Shown one piece after another: positions 8,033 through 16,935 of a stretch of DNA of 64,000 nt. Both the position numbers and the translations under genes were made by a program. Source of the stretch: Pseudomonas sp. PDNC002 (GTDB lineage: Bacteria; Pseudomonadota; Gammaproteobacteria; Pseudomonadales; Pseudomonadaceae); the NCBI RefSeq assembly GCF_016919445.1, contig NZ_CP070356.1, positions 3,070,001 to 3,134,000 of the forward strand, read 5' to 3'. Numbering within the stretch: the stretch's first letter is position 1; each line of letters starts with the position of its first letter. Under the pieces are notes generated by a model. It saw nothing but the letters and a program-made list of their open reading frames with translations, did not search any database and was not told the DNA's origin.

Positions 8033-10258
8033 ATGAGCTTCGACGCCGATGACGAAATCCTCCAGGACTTCCTGGTGGAGGCCGGCGAGATTCTCGAGCT
8101 ACTGTCCGAGCAACTGGTCGAGCTGGAAAGCCGCCCGGAAGACATGGACCTGCTCAATGCCATCTTCCGTGGGTTCCACACCGTCAAGGGTGGGGCGGGC
8201 TTCCTCCAGCTGAACGCGCTGGTCGAGTGCTGCCACATCGCCGAGAACGTGTTCGACATGCTGCGCAAGGGCGAACGCCGCGTGGATGCCGAGCTGATGG
8301 ACGTGATGCTGCAGGCGCTGGATACCGTCAACGTCATGTTCCAGCAGGTGCGTGACGCGGAAGAGCCGACTCCCGCCACGCCCGAGCTGCTCGCCGCCCT
8401 GTCGCGCCTGGCCGATCCGAACGCCGCCCCGGCCGAAGCTCCCGCTCCGGCACCGGTAGTGGCCGAGCCCGAGCCTGTGCAGGCGGCTGCCCCGGCAGCC
8501 TACGGCGACATCACCGACGCCGAGTTCGAGCAACTGATGGATGCTCTCGAGCCCACCGCTGATGCGCCTGCCGCGCCGGTCGGTGCGGGTGGTGACGACA
8601 TCACCGACGACGAATTCGAAGCACTGCTCGATCAATTGCACGGCAAGGGCCAGTTCAGCGCTGCCGCCAAGGAACCCGCTCAGGCGGCTCCGGCGCCGGT
8701 GGCCGAAACCCCGGCCGCCAGTGGTGGCGACGAGATCAGCGACGACGAGTTCGAAGCGCTGCTCGACCAGTTGCATGGCAAAGGCCAGTTCACTGGCGCG
8801 AAGGAAGAGACGCCCGCCGCTCCCGTTGAGGCTGCTGCCGAGAAGAAAGCCGAGGAAGCTCCGGCTGCCGGCGGTGACGACAACATCACCGACGACGAAT
8901 TCGAGAAGCTGCTCGACGAGCTGCATGGCAAGGGCCAGTTCACCGGCGCGAAGGAAGAGCCGGTCGTGGCTGCCAAGCCCGCCGCCGCAGCGCCTGCGCC
9001 CAAGCCTGCCGCCGCTCCGGCGCCGGCCGCTGCCGCCAAACCTGCTCCGGCCAAGCCTGCCGCTGCCGCCGCGGAGAAGCCTTCCAACGAAGCGGAAACC
9101 ACCGTGCGCGTGGACACCGCCCGCCTGGACGAGATCATGAACATGGTCGGCGAACTGGTGCTGGTGCGTAACCGCCTGGTGCGCCTGGGCCTGAACAGCG
9201 GCGACGAGGCGATGGCCAAGGCCGTTTCCAACCTCGACGTGGTCACCGCCGACCTGCAGTCGTCGGTCATGAAGACCCGCATGCAGCCGATCAAGAAAGT
9301 CTTCGGCCGTTTCCCGCGGCAGGTCCGCGACCTGGCGCGCAACCTGAAGAAAGAGATCAACCTCGAGCTGATCGGCGAAGAAACCGACCTGGACAAGAAC
9401 CTGGTCGAAGCCCTGGCTGACCCGCTGGTGCACCTGGTGCGCAACGCGGTCGACCACGGCATCGAAGGCCCCGACGAGCGCGAAGCCGCCGGCAAGTCCC
9501 GCTCGGGCAAGGTGGTGCTGTCCGCCGAGCAGGAAGGCGACCACATCCTGCTGTCGATCTCCGACGACGGCAAAGGCATGGACCCGGATGTGCTGCGCGC
9601 CAAGGCCGTGGAGAAGGGCCTGCTGGACAAGGACGCGGCCGATCGCCTGTCCGAGTCCGACTGCTACAACCTGATCTTCGCGCCGGGCTTCTCGACCAAG
9701 ACCGAGATTTCCGACGTCTCCGGCCGCGGTGTCGGCATGGACGTGGTGAAGACCAAGATTTCCCAGCTCAACGGCATCATCAACATCTACTCGACCAAGG
9801 GCCAGGGCTCGAAGATCGTCATCAAGGTCCCGCTGACCCTGGCGATCATGCCGACCCTGATGGTGATGCTGGGCAACCAGGCCTTCGCCTTCCCGCTGGT
9901 CAACGTCAACGAGATCTTCCACCTCGACCTGTCGAACACCAACGTGGTCGATGGCCAGGAAGTGGTGATCGTTCGCGACAAGGCCCTGCCGTTGTTCTAC
10001 CTCAAGCGCTGGCTGGTGCCGGGCGCGCAGCATGACGAGCCGGGCGAGGGCCACGTGGTGATCCTCTCCGTGGGCACCCAGCGCATCGGCTTCGTGGTCG
10101 ACCAACTGGTGGGCCAGGAAGAGGTGGTGATCAAGCCGCTGGGCAAGATGCTGCAAGGCACGCCGGGCATGGCCGGAGCGACCATCACCGGGGACGGGCG
10201 CATCGCGCTGATCCTCGACGTGCCGAGCATGCTCAAGCGCTACGCCCGTCGTATCTGA
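8033..10258 (+). CDS. cheA: Chemotaxis histidine kinase CheA with four acidic linker repeats
   Basis: 741 aa. The P1 phosphotransfer domain has His49 in FHTVKGGAGF. The P3 dimerisation helix starts near residue 358, the P4 ATPase N-box HLVRNAVDHG is at about 467, and the CheW-like P5 domain fills the C-terminus. Residues about 115-355 form an Ala/Pro-rich linker without a recognisable folded P2 domain. Instead it holds four copies of an acidic motif of the type DITDDEFEALLDQL, three of them followed by HGKGQF (residues about 158, 187, 232 and 281). The motif resembles the FliM N-terminal CheY-binding peptide, so the repeats may be the CheY docking sites. Confidence 0.97.
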   Translation: MSFDADDEILQDFLVEAGEILELLSEQLVELESRPEDMDLLNAIFRGFHTVKGGAGFLQLNALVECCHIAENVFDMLRKGERRVDAELMDVMLQALDTVNVMFQQVRDAEEPTPATPELLAALSRLADPNAAPAEAPAPAPVVAEPEPVQAAAPAAYGDITDAEFEQLMDALEPTADAPAAPVGAGGDDITDDEFEALLDQLHGKGQFSAAAKEPAQAAPAPVAETPAASGGDEISDDEFEALLDQLHGKGQFTGAKEETPAAPVEAAAEKKAEEAPAAGGDDNITDDEFEKLLDELHGKGQFTGAKEEPVVAAKPAAAAPAPKPAAAPAPAAAAKPAPAKPAAAAAEKPSNEAETTVRVDTARLDEIMNMVGELVLVRNRLVRLGLNSGDEAMAKAVSNLDVVTADLQSSVMKTRMQPIKKVFGRFPRQVRDLARNLKKEINLELIGEETDLDKNLVEALADPLVHLVRNAVDHGIEGPDEREAAGKSRSGKVVLSAEQEGDHILLSISDDGKGMDPDVLRAKAVEKGLLDKDAADRLSESDCYNLIFAPGFSTKTEISDVSGRGVGMDVVKTKISQLNGIINIYSTKGQGSKIVIKVPLTLAIMPTLMVMLGNQAFAFPLVNVNEIFHLDLSNTNVVDGQEVVIVRDKALPLFYLKRWLVPGAQHDEPGEGHVVILSVGTQRIGFVVDQLVGQEEVVIKPLGKMLQGTPGMAGATITGDGRIALILDVPSMLKRYARRI
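8504..8941 (+). repeat. Four in-frame repeats in the cheA linker
   Basis: Near-repeats at about 8504-8545, 8591-8656, 8726-8791 and 8873-8941 encode copies of an acidic motif: G-D-[IT]-T-D-x-E-F-E. The last three also share LHGKGQF. The spacers between them are Ala/Pro-rich and much less alike. The conservation of the motif over the spacers points to selection for a short binding peptide, not simple slippage. Confidence 0.9.
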
Positions 10259-10320
10259 CCGCCGTGCGCGAGCCGCGAGGCCCGCGCCCGTGATGGAAGA
10301 AGTTTTTTTCAGGAGTGTCT

Positions 10321-11433
10321 ATGGCTGTCAAAGTCCTGGTGGTGGACGATTCGGGGTTCTTCCGCCGCCGCGTCTCGGAGATTCTTTCGGCTGATCCGCA
10401 GATCCAGGTGGTCGGCACGGCCACCAATGGCCGCGAGGCGATCGATCAGGCGCTGGCGCTCAAGCCCGACGTGATCACCATGGACTACGAGATGCCGCTG
10501 ATGGACGGCATTACCGCCGTGCGGACCATCATGCAGCGTTGCCCGACGCCGGTCCTGATGTTCTCCTCGCTGACCCACGAGGGCGCGCGGGTGACCCTGG
10601 ACGCGCTGGATGCCGGCGCGGTCGATTATCTGCCGAAGAATTTCGAGGACATCTCGCGCAACCCGGACAAGGTCCGCCAGTTGCTGTGCGAGAAGGTCCA
10701 CACCATCGCCAAGAGCAATCGCCGCTTCGCTGCCTACTCTTCGTATTCCGCGAGCCCGTCGGCACCGGCTTCGACTCCCGCCGCCAGCACCGCGCGCCAG
10801 GCTGCACCCGCTTCGTCGGGCGCCAGCCATGCGCCGGCGGCTCCGGCGCCTTCCGCCGCCCCAAAGCGTAAGCCCTACCGGCTGGTGGCCATCGGCACTT
10901 CGACCGGTGGGCCGGTGGCGCTGCAGCGGGTCCTGACCCAGCTGCCTGCCAACTTCCCCGCGCCGCTGGTGCTGATCCAGCACATGCCGGCGGCCTTCAC
11001 CAAGGCCTTCGCCGAGCGCCTGGACAAGCTCTGCAAGATCACCGTCAAGGAAGCCGAGGATGGCGACCTGCTGCGCCCCGGCGTGGCCCTGCTGGCCCCC
11101 GGCGGCAAGCAGATGATGGTCGACGCGCGCGGTGCCATCCGCATCCTGCCCGGCGACGAGCGCCTGAACTACAAGCCCTGCGTCGACGTGACCTTTGGCT
11201 CCGCCTCCAAGGCCTATGGCGACAAGGTGCTGGCGGTGGTCCTCACCGGCATGGGCGCCGACGGCCGCGAAGGCGCGCGCATGCTCAAGCAGGGCGGCGC
11301 CCAGGTGTGGGCCCAGGACGAAGCCAGCTGCGTCATCTACGGCATGCCCATGGCCATTGCCAAGGCCGGCCTGGCCGATGCGGTGTACAGCCTGGATGAC
11401 ATCGGCCGGCACCTGACCGAGGCCTGCGGCTGA
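10321..11433 (+). CDS. cheB: Chemoreceptor methylesterase CheB
   Basis: 370 aa. The N-terminal receiver has Asp55 ([11 protein letters not shown]). A Ser/Ala/Pro-rich linker covers about residues 140-182. The C-terminal methylesterase/deamidase has the triad motifs GTSTGGP, IQHMP and GMGADG. CheB removes methyl groups from chemoreceptors during adaptation. AGGAG at 10311-10315 sets the ATG at 10321; the in-frame GTG at 10315 overlaps that ribosome site. No cheR lies in this window. The stop overlaps the motC start (TGATG). Confidence 0.96.
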   Translation: MAVKVLVVDDSGFFRRRVSEILSADPQIQVVGTATNGREAIDQALALKPDVITMDYEMPLMDGITAVRTIMQRCPTPVLMFSSLTHEGARVTLDALDAGAVDYLPKNFEDISRNPDKVRQLLCEKVHTIAKSNRRFAAYSSYSASPSAPASTPAASTARQAAPASSGASHAPAAPAPSAAPKRKPYRLVAIGTSTGGPVALQRVLTQLPANFPAPLVLIQHMPAAFTKAFAERLDKLCKITVKEAEDGDLLRPGVALLAPGGKQMMVDARGAIRILPGDERLNYKPCVDVTFGSASKAYGDKVLAVVLTGMGADGREGARMLKQGGAQVWAQDEASCVIYGMPMAIAKAGLADAVYSLDDIGRHLTEACG

Positions 11434-12173
11434 TGGATGTCCTCAGCCTGGTCGGCCTGATCCTCGCGCTGGTTGCCATCATCGGTGGCAACTTCCTCGA
11501 GGGCGGGCACATCGGCGCGCTGGCCAACGGTCCGGCGGCGCTCATCGTGGTCGGCGGCACGCTGGCCACCGCGCTGCTGCAGACGCCGGTTTCCGTGCTC
11601 AAGCGGGCGGTGACCATGCTGCGCTGGGTGGTCCTGCCACCGAAGGTCGACCTGGTCGGCGGCATCACCCGTGTGGTCGGCTGGAGCATGACCGCGCGCA
11701 AGGAAGGCCTGCTGGGCCTTGAGACCGTCGCCGATGCCGAGCGCGATCCCTATGCGCGCAAGGGCCTGCAACTACTGGTCGACGGCACTGAGCCAGAAGC
11801 TATCCGCAGCATCCTCGAAGTCGACCTGTTCAACCAGGAAAGCCGCGACCTCGCGGCGGCCAAGGTCTTTGAAAGCATGGGCGGCTACTCGCCGACCATC
11901 GGCATCATCGGCGCGGTGATGGGCCTGATCCACGTCATGGGCAACCTTGCCGATCCCAGCCAGTTGGGCAACGGCATCGCCGTCGCCTTCGTCGCCACCA
12001 TCTACGGCGTCGGCCTGGCCAACCTGCTGTTGCTGCCGGTCGGCAACAAGCTCAAGAGCATCGTGCTGCGCCAGTCCTGCTACCGGGAAATGCTGATGGA
12101 AGGCCTGCTGTCCATCGCCGAGGGTGAGAACCCGCGCTCCATCGAGCTGAAGCTGCAAGGCTTCGTCGGCTGA
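11433..12173 (+). CDS. motC: Flagellar stator protein MotC (MotA family)
   Basis: 246 aa, four membrane segments with the large cytoplasmic loop between segments 2 and 3 that contacts the rotor. Motifs typical of MotA/TolQ/ExbB proteins are present, for example PTIGIIGAVMGLIHVM. Its position after cheB and before a MotB-like gene matches the second stator set of Pseudomonas (PA1460-PA1461), which is distinct from motAB elsewhere in the genome. The start is coupled to cheB by a one-base overlap. Confidence 0.94.
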   Translation: MDVLSLVGLILALVAIIGGNFLEGGHIGALANGPAALIVVGGTLATALLQTPVSVLKRAVTMLRWVVLPPKVDLVGGITRVVGWSMTARKEGLLGLETVADAERDPYARKGLQLLVDGTEPEAIRSILEVDLFNQESRDLAAAKVFESMGGYSPTIGIIGAVMGLIHVMGNLADPSQLGNGIAVAFVATIYGVGLANLLLLPVGNKLKSIVLRQSCYREMLMEGLLSIAEGENPRSIELKLQGFVG

Positions 12174-12187
12174 AGGGGAGAGCGAAG

Positions 12188-13072
12188 ATGCCTCGCCGCA
12201 GACGCCATGAGGAACACGAGAATCACGAACGCTGGCTGGTGTCCTACGCGGACTTCATCACCCTGCTGTTCGCCTTCTTCGTGGTGATGTACTCGATCTC
12301 CTCGATCAACGAGGGCAAGTACAAGATCCTCTCGGAAACCCTGACCGGCGTGTTCAACCAGCCGGACCGCTCGATCCGCCCGATTCCCGTCGGCGAGGAG
12401 CGCCCGCGCACCCAGCAGCCGGACCAGTCGCTGACCGAACCGCAGGACGACGGCCAGGCCCAGGGCAATCCGGATTCCCTGCAGCAGATCACCGACAGCG
12501 TGCGCCAGGCGTTCGGCGACCTGATCTCCACCGATCAGCTGTCTGTGCGCGGCAACGAGTTCTGGATCGAGATCACCCTCAATTCCAGCCTGCTGTTCCC
12601 CAGCGGCGACGCGATCCCCAACGACGCCGCCTTCGAAATCATCGAGAAGGTCGCCAGGATTCTGGCGCCTTACCGCAACCCGGTGCACGTCGAAGGCTTC
12701 ACCGACAACGTGCCAATCCATAATTCGCAGTACCCGACCAACTGGGAACTGTCGGCGGCGCGCGCGGCCAGCATCGTGCGCATGCTCGCCCAGGACGGAC
12801 TCGACGCCGGTCGGCTGGCGGCGGTGGGCTATGGCGAATTCCAGCCGGTGGCGGACAATGCCACGGCGGATGGCCGCGCACGCAACCGCCGGGTGGTGCT
12901 GGTGATTTCCCGCAACCTGGAGGTGCGCCGCAGCATCAGCGGTGTCGGCAGCGGCAAGGCGCAGCCCGATCCGGCCTTGCGACATGCTGGCACGCAATCT
13001 GCACCAGTGGTTGCCAGCGAGGCGCCCGCCAGTGGCGCCGTCAATTCTTCGTCATCGGCCACAGGGCAATGA
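12188..13072 (+). CDS. motD: Flagellar stator protein MotD (MotB family)
   Basis: 294 aa. A basic N-terminus precedes one membrane segment carrying the proton-accepting Asp22 (SYADFITLLFAFF). A plug/linker region follows, then an OmpA-type peptidoglycan-binding domain (NWELSAARAASIV, GYGEFQP). It anchors the MotC/MotD stator to the wall. The C-terminal 35 residues are Ser/Ala-rich and poorly structured. It begins 14 bases after motC. Confidence 0.94.
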   Translation: MPRRRRHEEHENHERWLVSYADFITLLFAFFVVMYSISSINEGKYKILSETLTGVFNQPDRSIRPIPVGEERPRTQQPDQSLTEPQDDGQAQGNPDSLQQITDSVRQAFGDLISTDQLSVRGNEFWIEITLNSSLLFPSGDAIPNDAAFEIIEKVARILAPYRNPVHVEGFTDNVPIHNSQYPTNWELSAARAASIVRMLAQDGLDAGRLAAVGYGEFQPVADNATADGRARNRRVVLVISRNLEVRRSISGVGSGKAQPDPALRHAGTQSAPVVASEAPASGAVNSSSSATGQ

Positions 13073-13124
13073 GAACCATGACTACGATCCTGAGCCGATG
13101 CTGTGCCACCGGGGAGCGCGCACT

Positions 13125-13913
13125 ATGAAAGTCTGGGCGGTAGCCAACCAGAAAGGTGGCGTCGGCAAGACCACTTCCTCCATTGCACTGGCGGGCCTGC
13201 TGGCCGACGCCGGCAAGCGCGTGCTGATCGTCGATCTCGATCCCCATGGCTCGATGACCAGCTATTTCGGCCACGACCCCGACAGCCTGGAACACAGCGT
13301 CTTCGACCTGTTCCTGCACCAGGGCAACGTGCCGGAAGGACTGCCGGCCTCGCTGCTGCTGCCCACCAGCCACGAGAACATCCGCCTGCTGCCGTCGAGC
13401 ACCGCGCTGGCCACTCTGGAGCGCCAGTCGCCCGGGCAGAACGGCCTGGGCCTGGTGATCGCCAAGAGCCTGGCGCAGCTGTGGAACGAGTTCGATCACG
13501 CGATCATCGACAGCCCGCCGCTGCTGGGCGTGCTGATGGTCAACGCCATGGCGGCCAGCCAGCACCTGGTGATCCCGGTGCAGACCGAGTTCCTCGCCCT
13601 CAAGGGGCTGGAGCGCATGGTCAACACGCTGAAAATGGTCAACCGCTCGCGCAAGCAGGCGCTGCCGTTCACCATCGTGCCGACCCTGTTCGATCGCCGT
13701 ACCCAGGCATCCCTGGGGACTCTGCGGGTACTGCGCGACACCTACCCGGACACCCTCTGGCAAGCCTTCATACCCGTGGATACCAAGCTGCGCGACGCCA
13801 GCCGACTGGGCATGGTGCCGTCGCGCAACGACGGCAACAGCCGCGGCGTGATCGCCTACCGTGCGCTGCTCAAGCATCTGCTGGCCCATGTGCCGGCGAG
13901 CCAGGTAGCCTGA
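13125..13913 (+). CDS. parC: ParA-family ATPase of the polar chemotaxis array (ParC type)
   Basis: 262 aa. The deviant Walker A motif KGGVGKTT is near residue 11, with VDLDPHGS and IDSPPLLG following. The set start (MKVWAVANQKGG) has GGGGAG at 13110-13115; upstream in-frame codons lie inside motD. An orphan ParA beside a CheW-like gene inside a che locus matches the ParC/ParP system of Vibrio and Pseudomonas, which places and segregates chemotaxis arrays at cell poles. No parB lies nearby, which argues against chromosome partitioning. Confidence 0.9.
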   Translation: MKVWAVANQKGGVGKTTSSIALAGLLADAGKRVLIVDLDPHGSMTSYFGHDPDSLEHSVFDLFLHQGNVPEGLPASLLLPTSHENIRLLPSSTALATLERQSPGQNGLGLVIAKSLAQLWNEFDHAIIDSPPLLGVLMVNAMAASQHLVIPVQTEFLALKGLERMVNTLKMVNRSRKQALPFTIVPTLFDRRTQASLGTLRVLRDTYPDTLWQAFIPVDTKLRDASRLGMVPSRNDGNSRGVIAYRALLKHLLAHVPASQVA

Positions 13914-13966
13914 GCATGATGTCGTCGAGGGCGGTGGGTCCGAACAAAAGAATCCGACGGACAGGT

Positions 13967-13994
13967 TCAAGTCCCAGGGTCCAGCTGCCGATAG
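13967..13994 (+). promoter_or_regulatory. Sigma-28 (FliA) promoter before parP-cheW
   Basis: TCAAGTCC at 13967-13974, 12 bases, then GCCGATAG at 13987-13994. The enterobacterial consensus is TAAAGTTT-N11-GCCGATAA and Pseudomonas sites often read TCAAG at -35. Transcription would start near 14000, 26 bases before the ATG at 14026, which also rules out the in-frame codon at 13996. Confidence 0.75.
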
Positions 13995-14025
13995 GTTGGA
14001 CAGTCACCTTGCGCGGTCAACAATC

Positions 14026-14940
14026 ATGAGTCGTTCCGCTACTGCCACGCGCCCCCAGCTTGCGCTGCAGTCCTACCTGGACTCGCTGCTGCAGGAGGCC
14101 ACGTTCGAAGACCTCGCGCCGGAACCGGAGGTGCAGGCCCTTGCGCCGGCGCCTGTCGTGCTGGTCGTCAGCACCGTCGCCGAACCGGCGCCAGTGCTTG
14201 CCACGCAAACCATCGAGCCGCAGGCCCTGCTGGCGGAGGCGCCGGAAGCCAGCGTCAGCCTCGACGAGTTCGAGGCAGCCGTTCTGGAGGAGCAGGTGCG
14301 CGATGCTCGCCTGCAGGTTGCCCCCCGCGCGCCGGTTGCCGAGACGGAGCCCGTGGCGCTGTTCGACGCGCCGCTCGCCGCCGAGCCACCCGCACAGATG
14401 GGGCAGGTCATCGAACTGCACCAGCCGGGCAGCGCCGAACTGCCGGCCGCGCCCCTGGCGCTGCTGGACGATGGCCGCCCGGTATGGGCCGCCGAACCCT
14501 TCGAGTGCCTGTTGTTCGACGTTGCCGGCCTGACCCTGGCCGTGCCGCTGGTGTGCCTGGGCTCGATCTACCCGCTGGCGGGTCACGAGCTCACCCCGCT
14601 GTTCGGCCAGCCCGACTGGTTCCTCGGCATACTGCCGGGCCAGAACGGCAACCTGAAGGTGCTCGACACCGCGCGCTGGGTGATGCCCGAGCGCTACCGC
14701 GACGACTACCGCGAAGGGCTGCAATACGTGATTTCCGTGCAGGGCTACGAGTGGGGGCTGGCCGTGCACCAGGTCAGCCGCTCGGTGCGCCTGGACCCGT
14801 CCGAGGTGAAGTGGCGCAGCCAGCGCCAGCAACGCCCGTGGCTGGCCGGCACGGTGATCGACCAGATGTGTGCGCTGCTGGACGTCTCGGCCCTGGCCGA
14901 GCTGATCGCCAGCGGCGCGGCGAAGCGCCTGAAGCCCTGA
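14026..14940 (+). CDS. parP: CheW-like array protein (ParP type)
   Basis: 304 aa. The first 150 residues are Ala/Pro/Glu-rich and likely unstructured apart from a conserved helix near the start (LALQSYLDSLLQEA). A CheW-like domain fills about 160-300 (FECLLFDVAGLTLAVPL, EWGLAVHQVSRSVRL). ParP proteins join the array through this domain and bind ParC by the N-terminal part. The ribosome site before ATG 14026 is weak, but the FliA promoter just upstream supports this start. Some annotations would call it simply CheW. Confidence 0.85.
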   Translation: MSRSATATRPQLALQSYLDSLLQEATFEDLAPEPEVQALAPAPVVLVVSTVAEPAPVLATQTIEPQALLAEAPEASVSLDEFEAAVLEEQVRDARLQVAPRAPVAETEPVALFDAPLAAEPPAQMGQVIELHQPGSAELPAAPLALLDDGRPVWAAEPFECLLFDVAGLTLAVPLVCLGSIYPLAGHELTPLFGQPDWFLGILPGQNGNLKVLDTARWVMPERYRDDYREGLQYVISVQGYEWGLAVHQVSRSVRLDPSEVKWRSQRQQRPWLAGTVIDQMCALLDVSALAELIASGAAKRLKP

Positions 14941-15012
14941 GGCCTGGCGCCCATCCATTCAACGAAAGCCACCGCGCCCTAGGCGGCGCGGTACCAGAAG
15001 AGGCGAGGGGAT

Positions 15013-15492
15013 ATGAAGAAAACGTCAGCGCAAGGTGCCGAAGATCCGATTCTGCAGTGGGTCACCTTCCGCCTGGACAACGAGACCTACGGCATCAACG
15101 TGATGCAGGTCCAGGAAGTGCTGCGCTACACCGAGATCGCGCCGGTCCCGGGTGCCCCGAGCTATGTGCTGGGCATCATCAACCTGCGCGGCAACGTGGT
15201 CACCGTGATCGACACCCGCCAGCGCTTCGGCCTGGACCCGGCGCCGGTCTCGGACAATACCCGCATCGTCATCATCGAAGCCGACAAGCAGGTCGTGGGC
15301 ATCCTGGTCGACAGCGTCGCCGAGGTCGTCTACCTGCGCCAGTCCGAGATCGAGACCGCGCCGAACGTCGGTAACGAGGAATCGGCCAAGTTCATCCAGG
15401 GCGTCTGCAACAAGAACGGCGAGCTGCTGATCCTGGTCGAGCTGGACAAGATGATGACTGAGGAAGAGTGGTCGGAGCTGGAGAGCATCTGA
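15013..15492 (+). CDS. cheW: Chemotaxis coupling protein CheW
   Basis: 159 aa with a single CheW domain (FRLDNETYGINVMQVQEVLR, LGIINLRGNVVTVIDTR). It couples chemoreceptors to CheA. A GAGGGG ribosome site lies just upstream. The gene follows parP by 72 bases and probably shares its FliA promoter. Confidence 0.97.
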   Translation: MKKTSAQGAEDPILQWVTFRLDNETYGINVMQVQEVLRYTEIAPVPGAPSYVLGIINLRGNVVTVIDTRQRFGLDPAPVSDNTRIVIIEADKQVVGILVDSVAEVVYLRQSEIETAPNVGNEESAKFIQGVCNKNGELLILVELDKMMTEEEWSELESI

Positions 15493-15493
15493 G

Positions 15494-15901
15494 GTGCTGA
15501 TCGCCCTGGTCGTCCTCGGAATCGCCTGCGCGGGCCTGGCGATGGCCTGCGTCTGGCTGTCCGGTCGTCAGCGCGCCCAGGAGGCGCAGGCGGCGGAGCT
15601 GGCCAAGCAACTGGCCGTGTTCGAACAGCGCCTGAAGGAACAGGGCAAGCGCATGGAGTCCTACCAGCAGATCAATATCCGCATGGGCGAGGAGCTGCGC
15701 GAGCTGAGCAAGCAGGTCGCGCCGTTGCCCGAGCGGCTGGTACGCATCGAGCAGCGCGACCCCACCAGCCTCTCGTTCAGCCAGGCCGCGCGCCTGGTCG
15801 GCATGGGCGCCAGCCCCGAGGACCTGACCCAGAGCTGCGGCCTGTCCCAGGCCGAGGCCGAGCTGGTCGCCCGCTTGCACCAGGGCAAGCCGCGCGACTG
15901 A
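15494..15901 (+). CDS. DUF2802 membrane-anchored coiled-coil protein
   Basis: 135 aa. One N-terminal membrane segment (about residues 1-20), then a charged coiled coil (about 25-85), then a small conserved domain that includes AARLVGMGASPEDLTQSCGLSQAEAELV, a helix-turn-helix-like segment. It starts with GTG one base after the cheW stop and is therefore probably coupled. It is found in the same place in many Pseudomonas; the function is not known. Confidence 0.85.
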   Translation: MLIALVVLGIACAGLAMACVWLSGRQRAQEAQAAELAKQLAVFEQRLKEQGKRMESYQQINIRMGEELRELSKQVAPLPERLVRIEQRDPTSLSFSQAARLVGMGASPEDLTQSCGLSQAEAELVARLHQGKPRD

Positions 15902-16089
15902 CGTCCGCCGGTCCAACGCTCCTTCCCCGTGTATTGCCTGGCCCGAGCGAGGCGCGACGCCGCGTAGCCGCTTATCGGGAATCCTAATTTGTAGGATGTG
16001 CACTACATGTGTTTAGGACTTGTCTGATAAGAAAAGTGGCAAATCGTCGCTAAATTGGCCCCATCGAAACTTTCGTGAGGGTCCCTGAC

Positions 16090-16587
16090 ATGGCGACCAT
16101 TTCGCGTCGGGCCATGGTGTTGTGCTCGCATCCGGGCCGACTGCTGAACTACAGCGTGTTGCTCAATCGCCTGGAGTTCTACCACCTGAGCCTCTGCCTG
16201 AATCTGGACGAAGTGCGCAAGGCGCTTTCCAGCCGGCAGCGCTACAGCCTGTTCATCCATGACGATTTCGTCCCGGGGCCGAGCGAACTGCTGAGCCTGA
16301 AGTCGCTGAGCCAGAGCAATGCGTTCCGCCAGTTCCTGCTGGTGGGGAACTACAGTGCCGAGGAGAAACGCGGCCTGTTCCAGTGGGCATGGGCCAATCG
16401 CGTGCCGCTGCTGGATGTGCTGGACAAGCCGATCTCGCTGGCGCAGCTGCGCGAAGTGACCAGCAGCATGGTGCTTTACCACAGCGAGGACGAGCGCCCG
16501 ATCCGTTCGGCGGTGCGCGAGATCCGCGATTACGCCCCGGGTACAGACCATCCGCCGCTCCAGGCGGGAGGCGAGTGCCGCCGCTGA
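16090..16587 (+). CDS. Receiver-like protein of unknown function
   Basis: 165 aa. The order of elements fits a response-regulator receiver fold: a strand with LFIHDDF near residue 57, a loop, a strand FRQFLLVGN, and VLDKP, where the Lys-Pro resembles the conserved lysine of receivers. The N-terminal strand lacks the usual pair of acidic residues (MVLCSHPG), so it may not be phosphorylated. The ATG at 16090 has GAGGG eight bases upstream; the GTG at 16075 is less likely. It stands alone between cheW/DUF2802 and the convergent FlhB-like gene. Function unknown. Confidence 0.65.
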   Translation: MATISRRAMVLCSHPGRLLNYSVLLNRLEFYHLSLCLNLDEVRKALSSRQRYSLFIHDDFVPGPSELLSLKSLSQSNAFRQFLLVGNYSAEEKRGLFQWAWANRVPLLDVLDKPISLAQLREVTSSMVLYHSEDERPIRSAVREIRDYAPGTDHPPLQAGGECRR

Positions 16588-16593
16588 GACGCC

Positions 16594-16935
16594 TCAGTCG
16601 CGCCGCGAGCCCGGTCCTTCCAGCAACAGGGGCATCGCATCCGGCGCAGCTCCCGGCGCTTCGTTCAGGGGGCTCTTGCCCTTGAGGTACCAGGCGAAGG
16701 CGATGATCTCGGCGATGGTGCGGTAGAGCGCCTCGGGTATCGCGTCGCCCAGTTCCAGTCGTGCCAGCAGGCGCACCAGCTCGCCATTCTCGTAGATCGG
16801 TACTTCGTGGTGCCGGGCGATGGCGAGAATGGTTTCCGCCAGTTCGTCGTCGCCCTTGGCGGTGAGGGTCGGCGCACTCTGACCGTCGTAGTTGAGCGCG
16901 ATGACCTGGCGTGGCGGTTTCCTGACTTTCTTCAT
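16594..16935 (-). CDS. FlhB C-terminal-domain protein (cytoplasmic, FhlX-type)
   Basis: 113 aa matching only the cytosolic C-terminal domain of FlhB/YscU (AIALNYDGQSAPTLTAKGDDELAETILAIARHHEVPIYEN, quoted in part: ALNYDG, APTLTAKG, VPIYEN). The NPTH autocleavage loop and all membrane segments are missing. Such proteins can partly replace the FlhB C-domain in export switching. Its start overlaps the stop of the FliK-like gene (ATGA on the minus strand), and FliK and FlhB are partners in hook-length control, so the pairing is meaningful. Confidence 0.88.
   Translation of the reverse strand: MKKVRKPPRQVIALNYDGQSAPTLTAKGDDELAETILAIARHHEVPIYENGELVRLLARLELGDAIPEALYRTIAEIIAFAWYLKGKSPLNEAPGAAPDAMPLLLEGPGSRRD

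Noticed and set aside
13961..13979. tRNA T-arm-like GGTTCAAGTCC
   Set aside because: The flanking bases do not form the 5-base T-stem and no acceptor or anticodon arm can be drawn. The bases are better explained as the -35 part of a sigma-28 promoter.
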